Source: Kocuria sp. cx-455 (GTDB lineage Bacteria; Actinomycetota; Actinomycetes; Actinomycetales; Micrococcaceae). Taken from it: a DNA stretch of 64,000 nucleotides. The stretch is from NCBI RefSeq assembly GCF_014698015.1, contig NZ_JACXBS010000009.1, positions 1 to 64,000 of the forward strand, given 5' to 3'. The notes below the pieces were generated by a model that was not told the DNA's origin, ran no database searches, and worked only from the letters and a program-made list of their open reading frames with translations. Shown one piece after another: positions 21,871 to 29,269 of the stretch (the first letter of the stretch is position 1; each line of letters begins with the position of its first letter). Made by a program: the position numbers and the translations under genes.

Positions 21871-23487
21871 GTGAGCATCACGATGACTGATCTTTTCTGC
21901 GGCGCCGGCGGCTCCTCCACCGGAGCAATCCAGGTACCCGGTGTGAGCATCCGCGTGGCCTCCAACCACTGGCAGCTGGCCGTGGACACCCACAACACCA
22001 ACCACCAGGACGCGGACCACGTGTGCGCGGACCTCACCCAAATCGACCCCCACTACTTCCCCACCACCGACATCCTCTGGGCGTCCCCGGAATGCACAAA
22101 CCATTCCATCGCCCGCGGCCGCAAACGAGCCCATGACGGCCTAGGACCCGACCTCTTCGGTGAAGGCCTCCCCGACGAAGCCGCCCAGCGCTCACGGGCC
22201 ACGATGTGGGACGTGCCCAGGTTTGCGGAGGTGCACCAGTACCAGTCGGTGATCGTGGAGAACGTGGTGGACGCCGCGAACTGGGTGCCGTTCCGGGCGT
22301 GGCTGATGGCGATGGATTCGCTGGGCTATGAGCACCAGATCGTGTACTTGAACTCGATGCACGCCTGGAACTTGGGCGCACCGGCCCCGCAGTCCCGTGA
22401 CCGGCTCTACGTGGTGTTCTGGCGCAAGGGCAACCGGAAGCCGGATCTGGAGCACATGCAGCGCCCACCGGCGTGGTGCCCGATGCACGGCCAGGTGCGG
22501 TCGATGCAGGCGTTCAAGAACCCAGCGAAGCGATGGGGCCGGTACCGAGCGCAGTACGTGTACCGCTGCCCGCGTGTGGAGTGCCGTAACCAGGTGCTCG
22601 AGCCCGCGTGGGTGCCTGCAGCGTCAATCATTGACTGGACGGATATCGGGACCCGGATCGGAGATCGTGCCCGCCCGCTGGCGGTCAAGACGATGAAGCG
22701 GATCCAGGCCGGGATCGACCGGTACTGGGGCCAGGCTCTGGCAGTGCCTGTGGAGGGCCGGGACGGGAAGGACGCGGCACCGTTGTCCGGGGCGTTCCGG
22801 ACGCAGACCACGCGCAACGAGACGGGTGTGGCGTTCCCTGCGCTAATGACACCCGCCGGTGGCACCTGGAACGAGGACGCCCGCCCGACCACCGAGCCGT
22901 GGCGTACGCGCACGACCCGGGAGACCGAGGGTGTGACCCTCGCGCCCATAATGCACCTGGAAGCTGCCGGCAACACCTACGACGCCGCGGACCCCAAGCA
23001 CCGGGCACACGGCCAAGACGGCGGGTACTACCGGGTATGGGGTGGCAACGAACCGTTCAAGACCATGCACACCACAGCCTCCAAGGCCGCAGTGTTCGCC
23101 CCGTTCATCGCGGAGCTGCGCGGCGGCGGGTCTGATGCCCGCTCCGTGGGTAATCCGCTGGCCACCGTCACCGCCTCCGGCAACCATCACGCGCTGATCA
23201 TGCGCAACAACAACGGGGGAGCGGAAATGTCCACCCCGACCTCAGAGCCAGTACGCACCGTGACAACCAGTGGCCACCAATCGCTACTCACCCAGGGCCA
23301 GACCGTGGCGATCGAGGACTGCCGTTTCCGGATGCTGAACCCGATCGAGATCCAGCAAGCAATGGCCTTCCCCGCCGACTACACACTGCTCGGCAACAAA
23401 CGGGAAAAGGTCCGCATGGCCGGTAACGCAGTCACCCCACCAGCAGCCCGCGATCTCATCGGAGCAGTTATTCAAACACTGGCCTAA
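21871..23487 (+). CDS. cytosine-5 DNA methyltransferase (538 aa)
   Basis: C5-methyltransferase: motif I TDLFCGAGGSS (residues 6-16), motif IV ASPECTNHS near residue 74 with the catalytic Cys (PEC in place of the usual PPC), motif VI SVIVENVVD near 130, motif VIII region QSRDRLYVVF, and motif X AGNAVTPPAARDLI at the end. The middle (residues 310-470) holds repeated TT-R-x-T-containing blocks, usual for actinophage-type enzymes. No restriction endonuclease gene is near, so it is an orphan methyltransferase, perhaps guarding the plasmid from host restriction. GTG start set by leader copy 15. Confidence 0.85.
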   Translation: MSITMTDLFCGAGGSSTGAIQVPGVSIRVASNHWQLAVDTHNTNHQDADHVCADLTQIDPHYFPTTDILWASPECTNHSIARGRKRAHDGLGPDLFGEGLPDEAAQRSRATMWDVPRFAEVHQYQSVIVENVVDAANWVPFRAWLMAMDSLGYEHQIVYLNSMHAWNLGAPAPQSRDRLYVVFWRKGNRKPDLEHMQRPPAWCPMHGQVRSMQAFKNPAKRWGRYRAQYVYRCPRVECRNQVLEPAWVPAASIIDWTDIGTRIGDRARPLAVKTMKRIQAGIDRYWGQALAVPVEGRDGKDAAPLSGAFRTQTTRNETGVAFPALMTPAGGTWNEDARPTTEPWRTRTTRETEGVTLAPIMHLEAAGNTYDAADPKHRAHGQDGGYYRVWGGNEPFKTMHTTASKAAVFAPFIAELRGGGSDARSVGNPLATVTASGNHHALIMRNNNGGAEMSTPTSEPVRTVTTSGHQSLLTQGQTVAIEDCRFRMLNPIEIQQAMAFPADYTLLGNKREKVRMAGNAVTPPAARDLIGAVIQTLA

Positions 23488-23569
23488 GAACCACCGCACA
23501 TGCGACACGGACCCCTATAGCCCAGCTTGCCCGTCCCCGATCCAGCACCCAAAAGAAGGAAGTGACCCC

Positions 23570-23794
23570 ATGCCTGTCATCGTTTATTCAAAACCCTCCT
23601 GCGTTCAGTGCAACGCCACCTATCGCGCCATGAACAAGAAAGGAGTCCCCTACACCGTGGTAGATGTGACCCAGGACCAGACGGCCTACCAGCACATCGT
23701 TGATCTCGGCTACCAGCAAGTGCCCGTCGTGGAAACCGAGCACGAGCACTGGTCTGGTTACCGCCCCGACAAGATCACGACCCTGGCCTCCTAG
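23570..23794 (+). CDS. nrdH: NrdH-like glutaredoxin (74 aa)
   Basis: Thioredoxin-fold redoxin: strand VIVYSKPSC, active site CVQC (C11, C14), QVPVVE cis-proline loop, then GYRPDKI, the usual NrdH end. NrdH donates electrons to class Ib ribonucleotide reductase, but no nrd genes are present here; plasmid and phage copies often occur alone. ATG at 23570 after AGAAGGAAGTGACCCC. Confidence 0.85.
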   Translation: MPVIVYSKPSCVQCNATYRAMNKKGVPYTVVDVTQDQTAYQHIVDLGYQQVPVVETEHEHWSGYRPDKITTLAS

Positions 23795-23909
23795 ACCAGC
23801 CAGCCGGCCCTGCAGATCGGCCGCGCTCACGGGGAGCCTGTGCCGCTTATGCGTGTCAGACCTCACACCCACAATAAAAGTCCCTACCAGCACAGGACCG
23901 GGAGGCGCT

Positions 23910-25529
23910 ATGAGTCAGGACAAGAAAGACGAAACCGTAGACCATCGCGCCTTCAAATTCCGCCTGGACCCCACCGACGCGCAATTGTCACTGCTGGCAC
24001 AATCGGCTGGCGCAGCCCGCGTCGGGTACAACATGCTGCTAGGCCACAACGTGGCCGCCTACCAGGCCCGGCAAGAACTCCACGCCTCACTGCTCGACTC
24101 CGGGCACAACGAACACGACGCCAAAAGCGCCGTGACGGATCGTAAAACCCACGACCCATCACTCCAAACCCTGAGTTACCAAAGCTTTTCCACCCACTAC
24201 CTCACACCCGAAATCACCCGCCACCGCATAGCCTCCGACGCCATCAAAGCCGGCGCCGACCCCAGCAAAGTCTGGAACGATCCGCGCTACGAAACCCCCT
24301 GGATGCACACCATCCCCCGCCGCGTATTCATCTCCGGGCTCCAGCACGCAAACACCGCCTACACCAACTGGTTCGCCTCCATGCGAGGAGACCGCGCCGG
24401 CGCTCGCGTGGGGAGGCCCCGGTTCAAGAAGAAGGGTCGTTGTCGGGATTCGTTCACTATTCCCGCGCCGGAGGCGATGGGGGCAAAAGGTGCCCCGTAC
24501 AAGCGCGGTGAACCGCGAAGCGGTGTGATTGAGGATTACCGTCATGTGCGCCTGGCTTTTTTGGGGGTGTTGCGCACTCACAACTCGACTAAACGGTTGG
24601 TGCGCGCGTGCCAGCGGGGTGGGAAGATCAAAAGCTTCACCGTCTCTCGTAACGCTGACCGCTGGTACGTTTCTTTTCTCGTAGCTTCACCGGCTCGAGC
24701 CGCGGTTACGACAAAGCGGCAGCGCGCCAATGGTGCGGTCGGTGTTGATGTGGGTGTGCATTCCCTGGCGGCGCTGTCCAACGGCGAAGTGTTTTCTAAC
24801 CCCCGGCATGGCCAGCTGGCGCAGAAAAAGCTCAAACGCGCTCAGCGCAAGCTTGCCCGGACGCAGAAGGGCTCCAAGGGCAGAGCCCGCGCCGCCCAAC
24901 GTGTGGGACGGCTCCAACACCTGGTGACGCTGCAACGGGAGACCACCGCGCACCACCTCACTAAGTATTTGGCTACCCATTACTGCGCGGTGGCCATCGA
25001 AGATTTGAACGTGTCAGGGATGACTCGTTCAGCTAAAGGGACCATGGAGCACCCGGGCAAGAACGTGAAGGCCAAATCTGGCCTGAATCGTTCGATCTTG
25101 GATGCCTCCTTTGGTCGGATACACCAGCAGTTGCGCTACAAAATGGGATGGTCAGGAGCAGATCTCCAGATCATCGGCCGGTTCGTGCCTTCGTCCAAGA
25201 TGTGCTCCGAATGCGGGACAGTGAAATCCAAACTGCCCTTATCTGAGCGTGTTTATGAGTGCGAGCACTGCGGCTTGAAGATTGACCGTGATGTGAATGC
25301 GGCGATCAACATTTTGCACGCCGGTGCTGGAAGTATCACCCCAAGCAACTCACCTCTGACAAGGGGGAGTCTAAATGGGCGTGGAGATCAAACCTGCCTT
25401 TCACCTTCGGGCGAGAGGATCACGAGGGGCGATTCACGAAGCGTCAAGGCCGACCCAATTTGGTGCCGGTCACCGCAAACGAGTAATCGTTGCTCATCTC
25501 TTACCGTCCGCGGAACAGCTCTAAAGTGA
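23910..25529 (+). CDS. tnpB: TnpB, RNA-guided nuclease of IS200/IS605-IS607 type (539 aa)
   Basis: Typical TnpB: N-terminal HTH/WED part (FKFRLDPTDAQ), RuvC-like residues D (GVDVGVHSLAALSNG, about 279), E (AIEDLNVSGM, about 364) and D (IDRDVNAAINIL, about 459), and zinc knuckle CSEC...CEHC (about 434-455). The enzyme cuts DNA guided by a right-end RNA. ATG at 23910 after GGGAGGCG. No TnpA is near and no clear left end was found, so it is a TnpB-only element. The C-terminal tail past residue 470 is long and basic; its DNA probably doubles as the guide-RNA scaffold. The stop lies 44 bp before the CRISPR array. Confidence 0.9.
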   Translation: MSQDKKDETVDHRAFKFRLDPTDAQLSLLAQSAGAARVGYNMLLGHNVAAYQARQELHASLLDSGHNEHDAKSAVTDRKTHDPSLQTLSYQSFSTHYLTPEITRHRIASDAIKAGADPSKVWNDPRYETPWMHTIPRRVFISGLQHANTAYTNWFASMRGDRAGARVGRPRFKKKGRCRDSFTIPAPEAMGAKGAPYKRGEPRSGVIEDYRHVRLAFLGVLRTHNSTKRLVRACQRGGKIKSFTVSRNADRWYVSFLVASPARAAVTTKRQRANGAVGVDVGVHSLAALSNGEVFSNPRHGQLAQKKLKRAQRKLARTQKGSKGRARAAQRVGRLQHLVTLQRETTAHHLTKYLATHYCAVAIEDLNVSGMTRSAKGTMEHPGKNVKAKSGLNRSILDASFGRIHQQLRYKMGWSGADLQIIGRFVPSSKMCSECGTVKSKLPLSERVYECEHCGLKIDRDVNAAINILHAGAGSITPSNSPLTRGSLNGRGDQTCLSPSGERITRGDSRSVKADPIWCRSPQTSNRCSSLTVRGTALK

Positions 25530-25573
25530 ATCAGGATAGGACTTGGTTCTGTTATCAGCACTAGTCACATAGT
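25530..25573 (+). promoter_or_regulatory. possible CRISPR leader / TnpB element right edge
   Basis: AT-richer than its surroundings. It lies on the side of the array where a type I-E leader is expected, given the repeat orientation and the degenerate repeat at the other end. It is also where a TnpB guide would be encoded. Too short to be a full usual leader. Confidence 0.4.
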
Positions 25574-26029
25574 GAGCGGCCCTCGCGCACAGGGATGAGT
25601 CCTAACCGAGGATGAGCTAGAAGCGATCCCGCTCGAGCGGCCCTCGCGCACAGGGATGAGTCCAGGTTGCCGATGACAACGATTGCAAAATCTTTGAGCG
25701 GCCCTCGCGCACAGGGATGAGTCCACCATCAAGGCGAATAGACACCGATCCCGGACGAGCGGCCCTCGCGCACAGGGATGAGTCTGTCGAAAGCACGATC
25801 CCGCGCAATCCGTAATGGAGCGGCCCTCGCGCACAGGGATGAGCCCACCATCAAGGCGAATAGACACCGATCCCGGACGAGCGGCCCTCGCGCACAGGGA
25901 TGAGTCCGTCGAAAGCACGATCCCGCGCAATCCGTAATGGAGCGGCCCTCGCGCACAGGGATGAGCCCTGGTTTTAAACTTCGGGGCTGCCCCCGAGAGG
26001 GAGCGGTCCCCGCGCACAGGGATGAGCCC
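25574..26029 (+). CRISPR. CRISPR array, 8 repeats, 7 spacers, type I-E-like, no cas genes
   Basis: 29-bp repeats start at 25574, 25635, 25696, 25757, 25818, 25879, 25940 and 26001, exactly 61 bp apart, giving 32-bp spacers. The repeat begins GAGCGGCCCTCGCGCACAGG and ends GATGAGTCC or GATGAGCCC, which fits type I-E of actinobacteria. The last repeat is altered (GGTCCCC), marking the trailer end. Spacer 3 equals spacer 5 and spacer 4 equals spacer 6, a tandem duplication of a two-spacer unit. No cas gene is seen in the window, so any use depends on host Cas proteins. Confidence 0.92.
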
Positions 26030-26231
26030 TGAGACCCCGGGGCTAGTTAGGTGTGTGGGTCTTATTGAGGTGTTTCCAGGAAGAGGTGCGGTCTTCCGTG
26101 GTGGTATTTCATACGGGCGACGTTGCCGATATGGAGGGAGATCCGGGGGGGGATCCGATCACACCAAGTGCGTGCGCGGCGTAGGAAAAGATTTGCTGGA
26201 GGTAGGTCGGGTCTTCGGGGTTTGTGGGGGC
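26030..26231 (-). pseudogene. in-frame continuation after a TAG stop
   Basis: On the minus strand the frame of the 49-aa gene (26232-26381) continues past its TAG for 40 more codons to TGA at 26109. The continuation (APTNPEDPTYLQQIFSYAAH and onward) looks protein-like. Either the gene was longer and acquired a stop, or the likeness is chance. The rest, 26030-26108, shows nothing. Confidence 0.35.
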
Positions 26232-26381
26232 CTACAGGCTTGCGAGATCTTCGTCTGTGCTGTGGCGCTGTACGAGAGCGATGACTTCTTCTCCTCCCCC
26301 GTTCACGGGCCCGTCTACGACGGGTTCATCTTCTTCCGTCTCGAGGTACAGGCGCATTCGCGTGTTCGTGAAGTCGATCAT
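26232..26381 (-). CDS. small acidic protein (49 aa)
   Basis: The start ATG overlaps the upstream gene's stop (ATGA), which supports translation. Acidic (LYLETEEDEPVVDG, STDEDLASL), no known motif. Second gene of a two-gene minus-strand operon next to the CRISPR array. Small acidic proteins next to CRISPR and HTH genes invite an anti-CRISPR idea, but nothing in the sequence shows it. Confidence 0.55.
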   Translation of the reverse strand: MIDFTNTRMRLYLETEEDEPVVDGPVNGGGEEVIALVQRHSTDEDLASL

Positions 26382-26689
26382 GCTGCCGCTTCGTTCTCCT
26401 CGGCCGGGCTGGCGCTGGCCTTCAGCTCGGTAAACGTGATGGGGGTGATCCCTGCGACGCCGGCGGCTGTAGAGACCAGGTGCACGGCATGGGTGATGGC
26501 AGCTTCTCCGGCAGTAAAAAAGCCATTGGGCGTGACGTCCACCGACAGGTGCACGCGCAAGCTGTGTTCGGTGTGGGATGTGATCGGTGCGGTACCTGCC
26601 AGCTCTTCGATCACCTGATCAACAACTTCTTCGGAGATCGTTTCCGCGGTGGTGGCTTCGAGCTCGATAAACCAAGTGGCGCTGGTCAT
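26378..26689 (-). CDS. hypothetical alpha/beta protein (103 aa)
   Basis: Not recognised. ATG at 26689 after CCAAGGAGAACAAGGCC. The pattern of strands and helices (ATWFIELEA, EEVVDQVIEEL, SLRVHLSVDV, AAITHAVHLVS, ITPITFTELK) suggests a two-layer ferredoxin-like fold. No catalytic motif. Divergent from the HTH gene at 26951; the 261-bp gap would hold both promoters. Confidence 0.7.
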   Translation of the reverse strand: MTSATWFIELEATTAETISEEVVDQVIEELAGTAPITSHTEHSLRVHLSVDVTPNGFFTAGEAAITHAVHLVSTAAGVAGITPITFTELKASASPAEENEAAA

Positions 26690-26950
26690 GGCCTTGTTCT
26701 CCTTGGGGGTCTGGGATTGTCAGGCTAAGCCTGGTGATCACTGCTCATACTACAGCCGCTTACCGGCTGTTAGTCAACCTCTAAGGGCATCCGCTTTTAG
26801 GATGTATGCTTACAGCTAGAAAACCGTATTTTCAAGGCTTCAGAGCTTGTACAGATAGCTTCACTTACCGACCGACTCACCTTCACCAGAATCACGATTG
26901 GCGAGGGCCGCTAAGGCGACTAAGCACCCAGCAGACCACAGGAGGATTCC
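26690..26950. promoter_or_regulatory. divergent promoter region
   Basis: AT-richer spacer between divergent genes, with CAGCCGCTTACCGGCTG (about 26753-26769), a small inverted repeat, and -10-like TATGCT near 26804. Promoters are expected both ways. No repeated leader copy occurs here. Confidence 0.45.
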
Positions 26951-27364
26951 ATGACCACCACCCCCGACATGACCTATGCCCAGGTAGCGGCCATCACTGC
27001 CCGCCTAGGGTTCCGCCCCGTGGACGTAGCAGAAGAAGTCGGCATAGACCAACGCCGCTTCCGACGTATCCGCACAGGAAAACTTCCTGTGCCGACCTGG
27101 CTAGCCGATCAGGTCACTCGGTGGGCTGATGAAGTCGATACCGACGCCCAGATGCTGGCCACTCGACTGAAAGAGCAGTACCACGCCACTGGCCAACCGG
27201 TGACATTAGTTCGTTATCCCTCCAAGGGCTTCCTAGCCCGCACACAGCAAGGAATCAAAGCACGATCCGTGGAGAGCTGGGACGCATTCCTGGCCCTCAC
27301 GATGTTCACTCTCGAAGCTGACTCCGTGCCCTACACCCTCACCACCCGAGGTGCTAGCCAATGA
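26951..27364 (+). CDS. HTH regulator, member 1 of a local family (137 aa)
   Basis: N-terminal HTH (AAITARLGFRPVDVAEEVGI, RRFRRIRTGKLPVPTWL) and a second half with ARSVESWDAFLALTMFTLEADSVPYTL. The same two-part layout and closing motif is seen in 27361-27699 and, on the other strand, 28003-28392. It recalls DUF1870/Aca2-type regulators, where an HTH is followed by a short dimer domain, but that naming is tentative. ATG at 26951 after CACAGGAGGATTCC. Its stop overlaps the next start (ATGA). Confidence 0.7.
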   Translation: MTTTPDMTYAQVAAITARLGFRPVDVAEEVGIDQRRFRRIRTGKLPVPTWLADQVTRWADEVDTDAQMLATRLKEQYHATGQPVTLVRYPSKGFLARTQQGIKARSVESWDAFLALTMFTLEADSVPYTLTTRGASQ

Positions 27365-27699
27365 GCACCTACGACCCGGCCTACCTGGCCATCATCAAGT
27401 CCCAAATGGGCCTATCCATGCGAGAACTCGCACACCTAGCCGGAGTCAACGAACGCAGAGTGCGCGCATGGCTTTCCGGTGAATCCAACCCCTCCACCGC
27501 GGCCATAGAAAAAATCACCGCCGCCCACCAACAGTTCCACACCCAAGTAGGCCACCGTCTTGCCCAACTACTACGGACACGAACCCGGCCAATACGCCTA
27601 GAACCAACCACAGCCGATGATGTGCCAGTCCTAGCCGCAATAGCCATCATTCTGACCTACCGCGAAATCCCACACGTCATAGGCAGTACACCCCCATAA
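27361..27699 (+). CDS. HTH regulator, member 2 (112 aa)
   Basis: XRE-type HTH, residues 12-45 (QMGLSMRELAHLAGVNERRV, AWLSGESNPSTAAIEKI), then a C-terminal helix ending VLAAIAIILTYREIPHVIG, parallel to VESWDAFLALTMFTLEADSVPYTL in member 1. Overlaps member 1 by ATGA, so translationally coupled. Probably binds the local divergent promoters. A hairpin-like stretch and GCGCTCGCGG (27813-27822) follow. Confidence 0.75.
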   Translation: MSTYDPAYLAIIKSQMGLSMRELAHLAGVNERRVRAWLSGESNPSTAAIEKITAAHQQFHTQVGHRLAQLLRTRTRPIRLEPTTADDVPVLAAIAIILTYREIPHVIGSTPP

Positions 27700-27837
27700 A
27701 AATCCCCACCCCCCGACTCACAGGAAACAAGGCCCCTATCCACACCCTCCAGAACGCCCACCGACAAGAAAACCCCCCCACAACACTGTGAGGGCCTTCT
27801 CATACCCCCACCGCGCTCGCGGGGCGGCTGCGGGGGA

Positions 27838-27993
27838 CTATATCGCGGTCGGCGTTAGGAGGAATCGTTGGCACACACACAGAGCGCTGTAGTGAGCTGC
27901 TGCCGCGGTGCTCGCGTTGATTGCCTCCATCTCCTCGATGGTAGTGAGCAATTCGACTTGGAGAGCTTTCAGATGGTCCGTGAGCGCATCCAT
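27838..27993 (-). CDS. small helical protein (51 aa)
   Basis: ATG at 27993 follows AGGAGTAGATCAAGACC, 9 bases after the stop of the 129-aa gene, so it is the third gene of a minus-strand operon. The first 30 residues form an amphipathic helix (MDALTDHLKALQVELLTTIE), then Ala-rich, then a CVC pair. Not recognised. Confidence 0.5.
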   Translation of the reverse strand: MDALTDHLKALQVELLTTIEEMEAINASTAAAAHYSALCVCQRFLLTPTAI

Positions 27994-28002
27994 GGTCTTG
28001 AT

Positions 28003-28392
28003 CTACTCCTGCACAGTGTGGATCTCGTAGCCAATATTCGATGCCTCAAGCCCTTTGAGGATTAGCCCGAGATGGTAGTCCCATGCCTGAATGGATGAGG
28101 CCTGAGCGCCGCGCTCTCTGGGCAGAAGCGCGTGTCGGGCGTAGCGCTGAAGATGGCACACGTATTCAGGGTTAGCCGCGTGGTTTTCCTGGGCCTCAGC
28201 TACCGCATTATTCACAGCAGTTGTGACCTCATCCCACCAAACAGCTGTAATCTCAGCTACCCGGTCAGGAACGGGACGGTGGCCGGCAAGGACCTCTTCG
28301 GCTTGGTCCTGCAGATCGTCAAAGATCCCGTTAAGATCTCGGGGACTGAACCCGAGCAGCCCTGTTTTTAACCTCAGTTCGGAAAAGTTCAT
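28003..28392 (-). CDS. HTH-like regulator, member 3 (129 aa)
   Basis: Aligns in layout with 26951-27364: both have L-x-G-F-x-P-x-D at the start, a central VPxxVAEIT/VPTWLADQVT segment and the end motif SxxxWDxxLxLxxxxLEAxxxxYxI. The N-terminal HTH is weaker here (TGLLGFSPRDLNGIFDDLQD). ATG at 28392 overlaps the stop of the preceding gene (28389). Possibly a regulator or partner of the other two. Function is inferred from this likeness only. Confidence 0.65.
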   Translation of the reverse strand: MNFSELRLKTGLLGFSPRDLNGIFDDLQDQAEEVLAGHRPVPDRVAEITAVWWDEVTTAVNNAVAEAQENHAANPEYVCHLQRYARHALLPRERGAQASSIQAWDYHLGLILKGLEASNIGYEIHTVQE

Positions 28393-29042
28393 ACCTGCTC
28401 TACTTCCTTCTCGAGGTGGTCATCGGTTGCCCACTTACCAAGGTGGTTCTCTTTGGCCCAGCGCTCCAGGGTGGATTGGGACCACGCCGGGGATGCGGGA
28501 CTGATGAGCATGGCATCAGGGGCCACCGGGTGGGTTTTCACCGCTGCCTGGAATTGGCCATGGGTCAAGCTCAAGATCAGTGCTGCATCTTCAGGGCCGA
28601 AGAGATGGTGACCCTTGGGCTTACGACGCTTCAGGGTGGAGTTGACCTCCTTCACCCACCGATCCAGAGTCTCCGCAGTCCATAGTGGCTTCTTCGGAGT
28701 CGTTGAACTGCGGATTATCCAAGCATCAGCAGGGATCTCCAACCGCTTCCGGTAGCTATTGAATGTTTGCATAGGAAACCCTGTGTAGGCACCTGCCGCA
28801 CTGGCTGCGTAAAGCTTGACCGGCGTGCCTGTTTCGACTTCACGGTAGCCATTGTCTTTGAAGGCCATCAACGTCTTCCGCGTCCAGGCCGGCTGGTCCG
28901 ACTTGCGCTTATCAGCCGAAACCAACAGCGCATCAGGGGCCTGCCGGTTCTCTGAGACGAAAAAGTTCAAAGTAGCTCGAGGCTTCTCCAAAACCTCGGC
29001 CGCAGCCGTTCCGGAGTAGTACTCAATTGGGGTAGTAGGCAT
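28389..29042 (-). CDS. three tandem excisionase/AlpA-like DNA-binding repeats (217 aa)
   Basis: Made of three related units of 60-70 residues: about 8-65 (YYSGTAAAEVLEKPRATLNF, PDALLV, PAWTRKTLMAF), 75-135 (LYAASAAGAYTGFPMQTFNS, PADAWII, PLWTAETLDRWVKE) and 145-205 (LFGPEDAALILSLTHGQFQA, PDAMLI, PAWSQSTLERWAKE). Each has a winged-helix-like pattern ending in W-x-x-x-T-L-x-x-W. This suggests a protein that reads three adjacent DNA sites. ATG at 29042 after AAAGGAGATTCAG. First gene of the minus-strand operon. Confidence 0.65.
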   Translation of the reverse strand: MPTTPIEYYSGTAAAEVLEKPRATLNFFVSENRQAPDALLVSADKRKSDQPAWTRKTLMAFKDNGYREVETGTPVKLYAASAAGAYTGFPMQTFNSYRKRLEIPADAWIIRSSTTPKKPLWTAETLDRWVKEVNSTLKRRKPKGHHLFGPEDAALILSLTHGQFQAAVKTHPVAPDAMLISPASPAWSQSTLERWAKENHLGKWATDDHLEKEVEQV

Positions 29043-29269
29043 CTGAATCTCCTTTAAGAATTATGATCGTCTTTGACTATACATAGACACCTATACAAAC
29101 GCAACAGACATGATCTTCAAGTACGTTATGGCTGGTAGAACCTGCCCCTTACTTCCATCACGCACTTAGACACCTCACACCAGAACTCCCACTAGCAACT
29201 GTGCGGGCAGGTTACTGTCACTTTGCCATCACGTACCCGCCCGTCCCCTGGCGGCTAAAGGAGCTGACC
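29043..29269. promoter_or_regulatory. divergent promoter region with GACACCTATA
   Basis: Reading to the minus-strand operon: TTGCGT, about 17 bp, TATAGT (near 29078-29107), similar in boxes to the repeated promoters but without the hairpin. GACACCTATA (29086-29095) inside this promoter recurs reversed at 30434-30443 before umuD, so one regulator may see both. Confidence 0.55.

Noticed and set aside
25565-26017. Minus-strand repeat protein over the CRISPR array
   Set aside because: Its repeated CARGPL words are the translated CRISPR repeats.
25574-26029. TnpB-specific repeat array
   Set aside because: Repeat length 29, spacer length 32 and the GGGATGAG(T/C)CC end fit type I-E, so a host Cas system is the first explanation; the TnpB link is kept only as a hypothesis.
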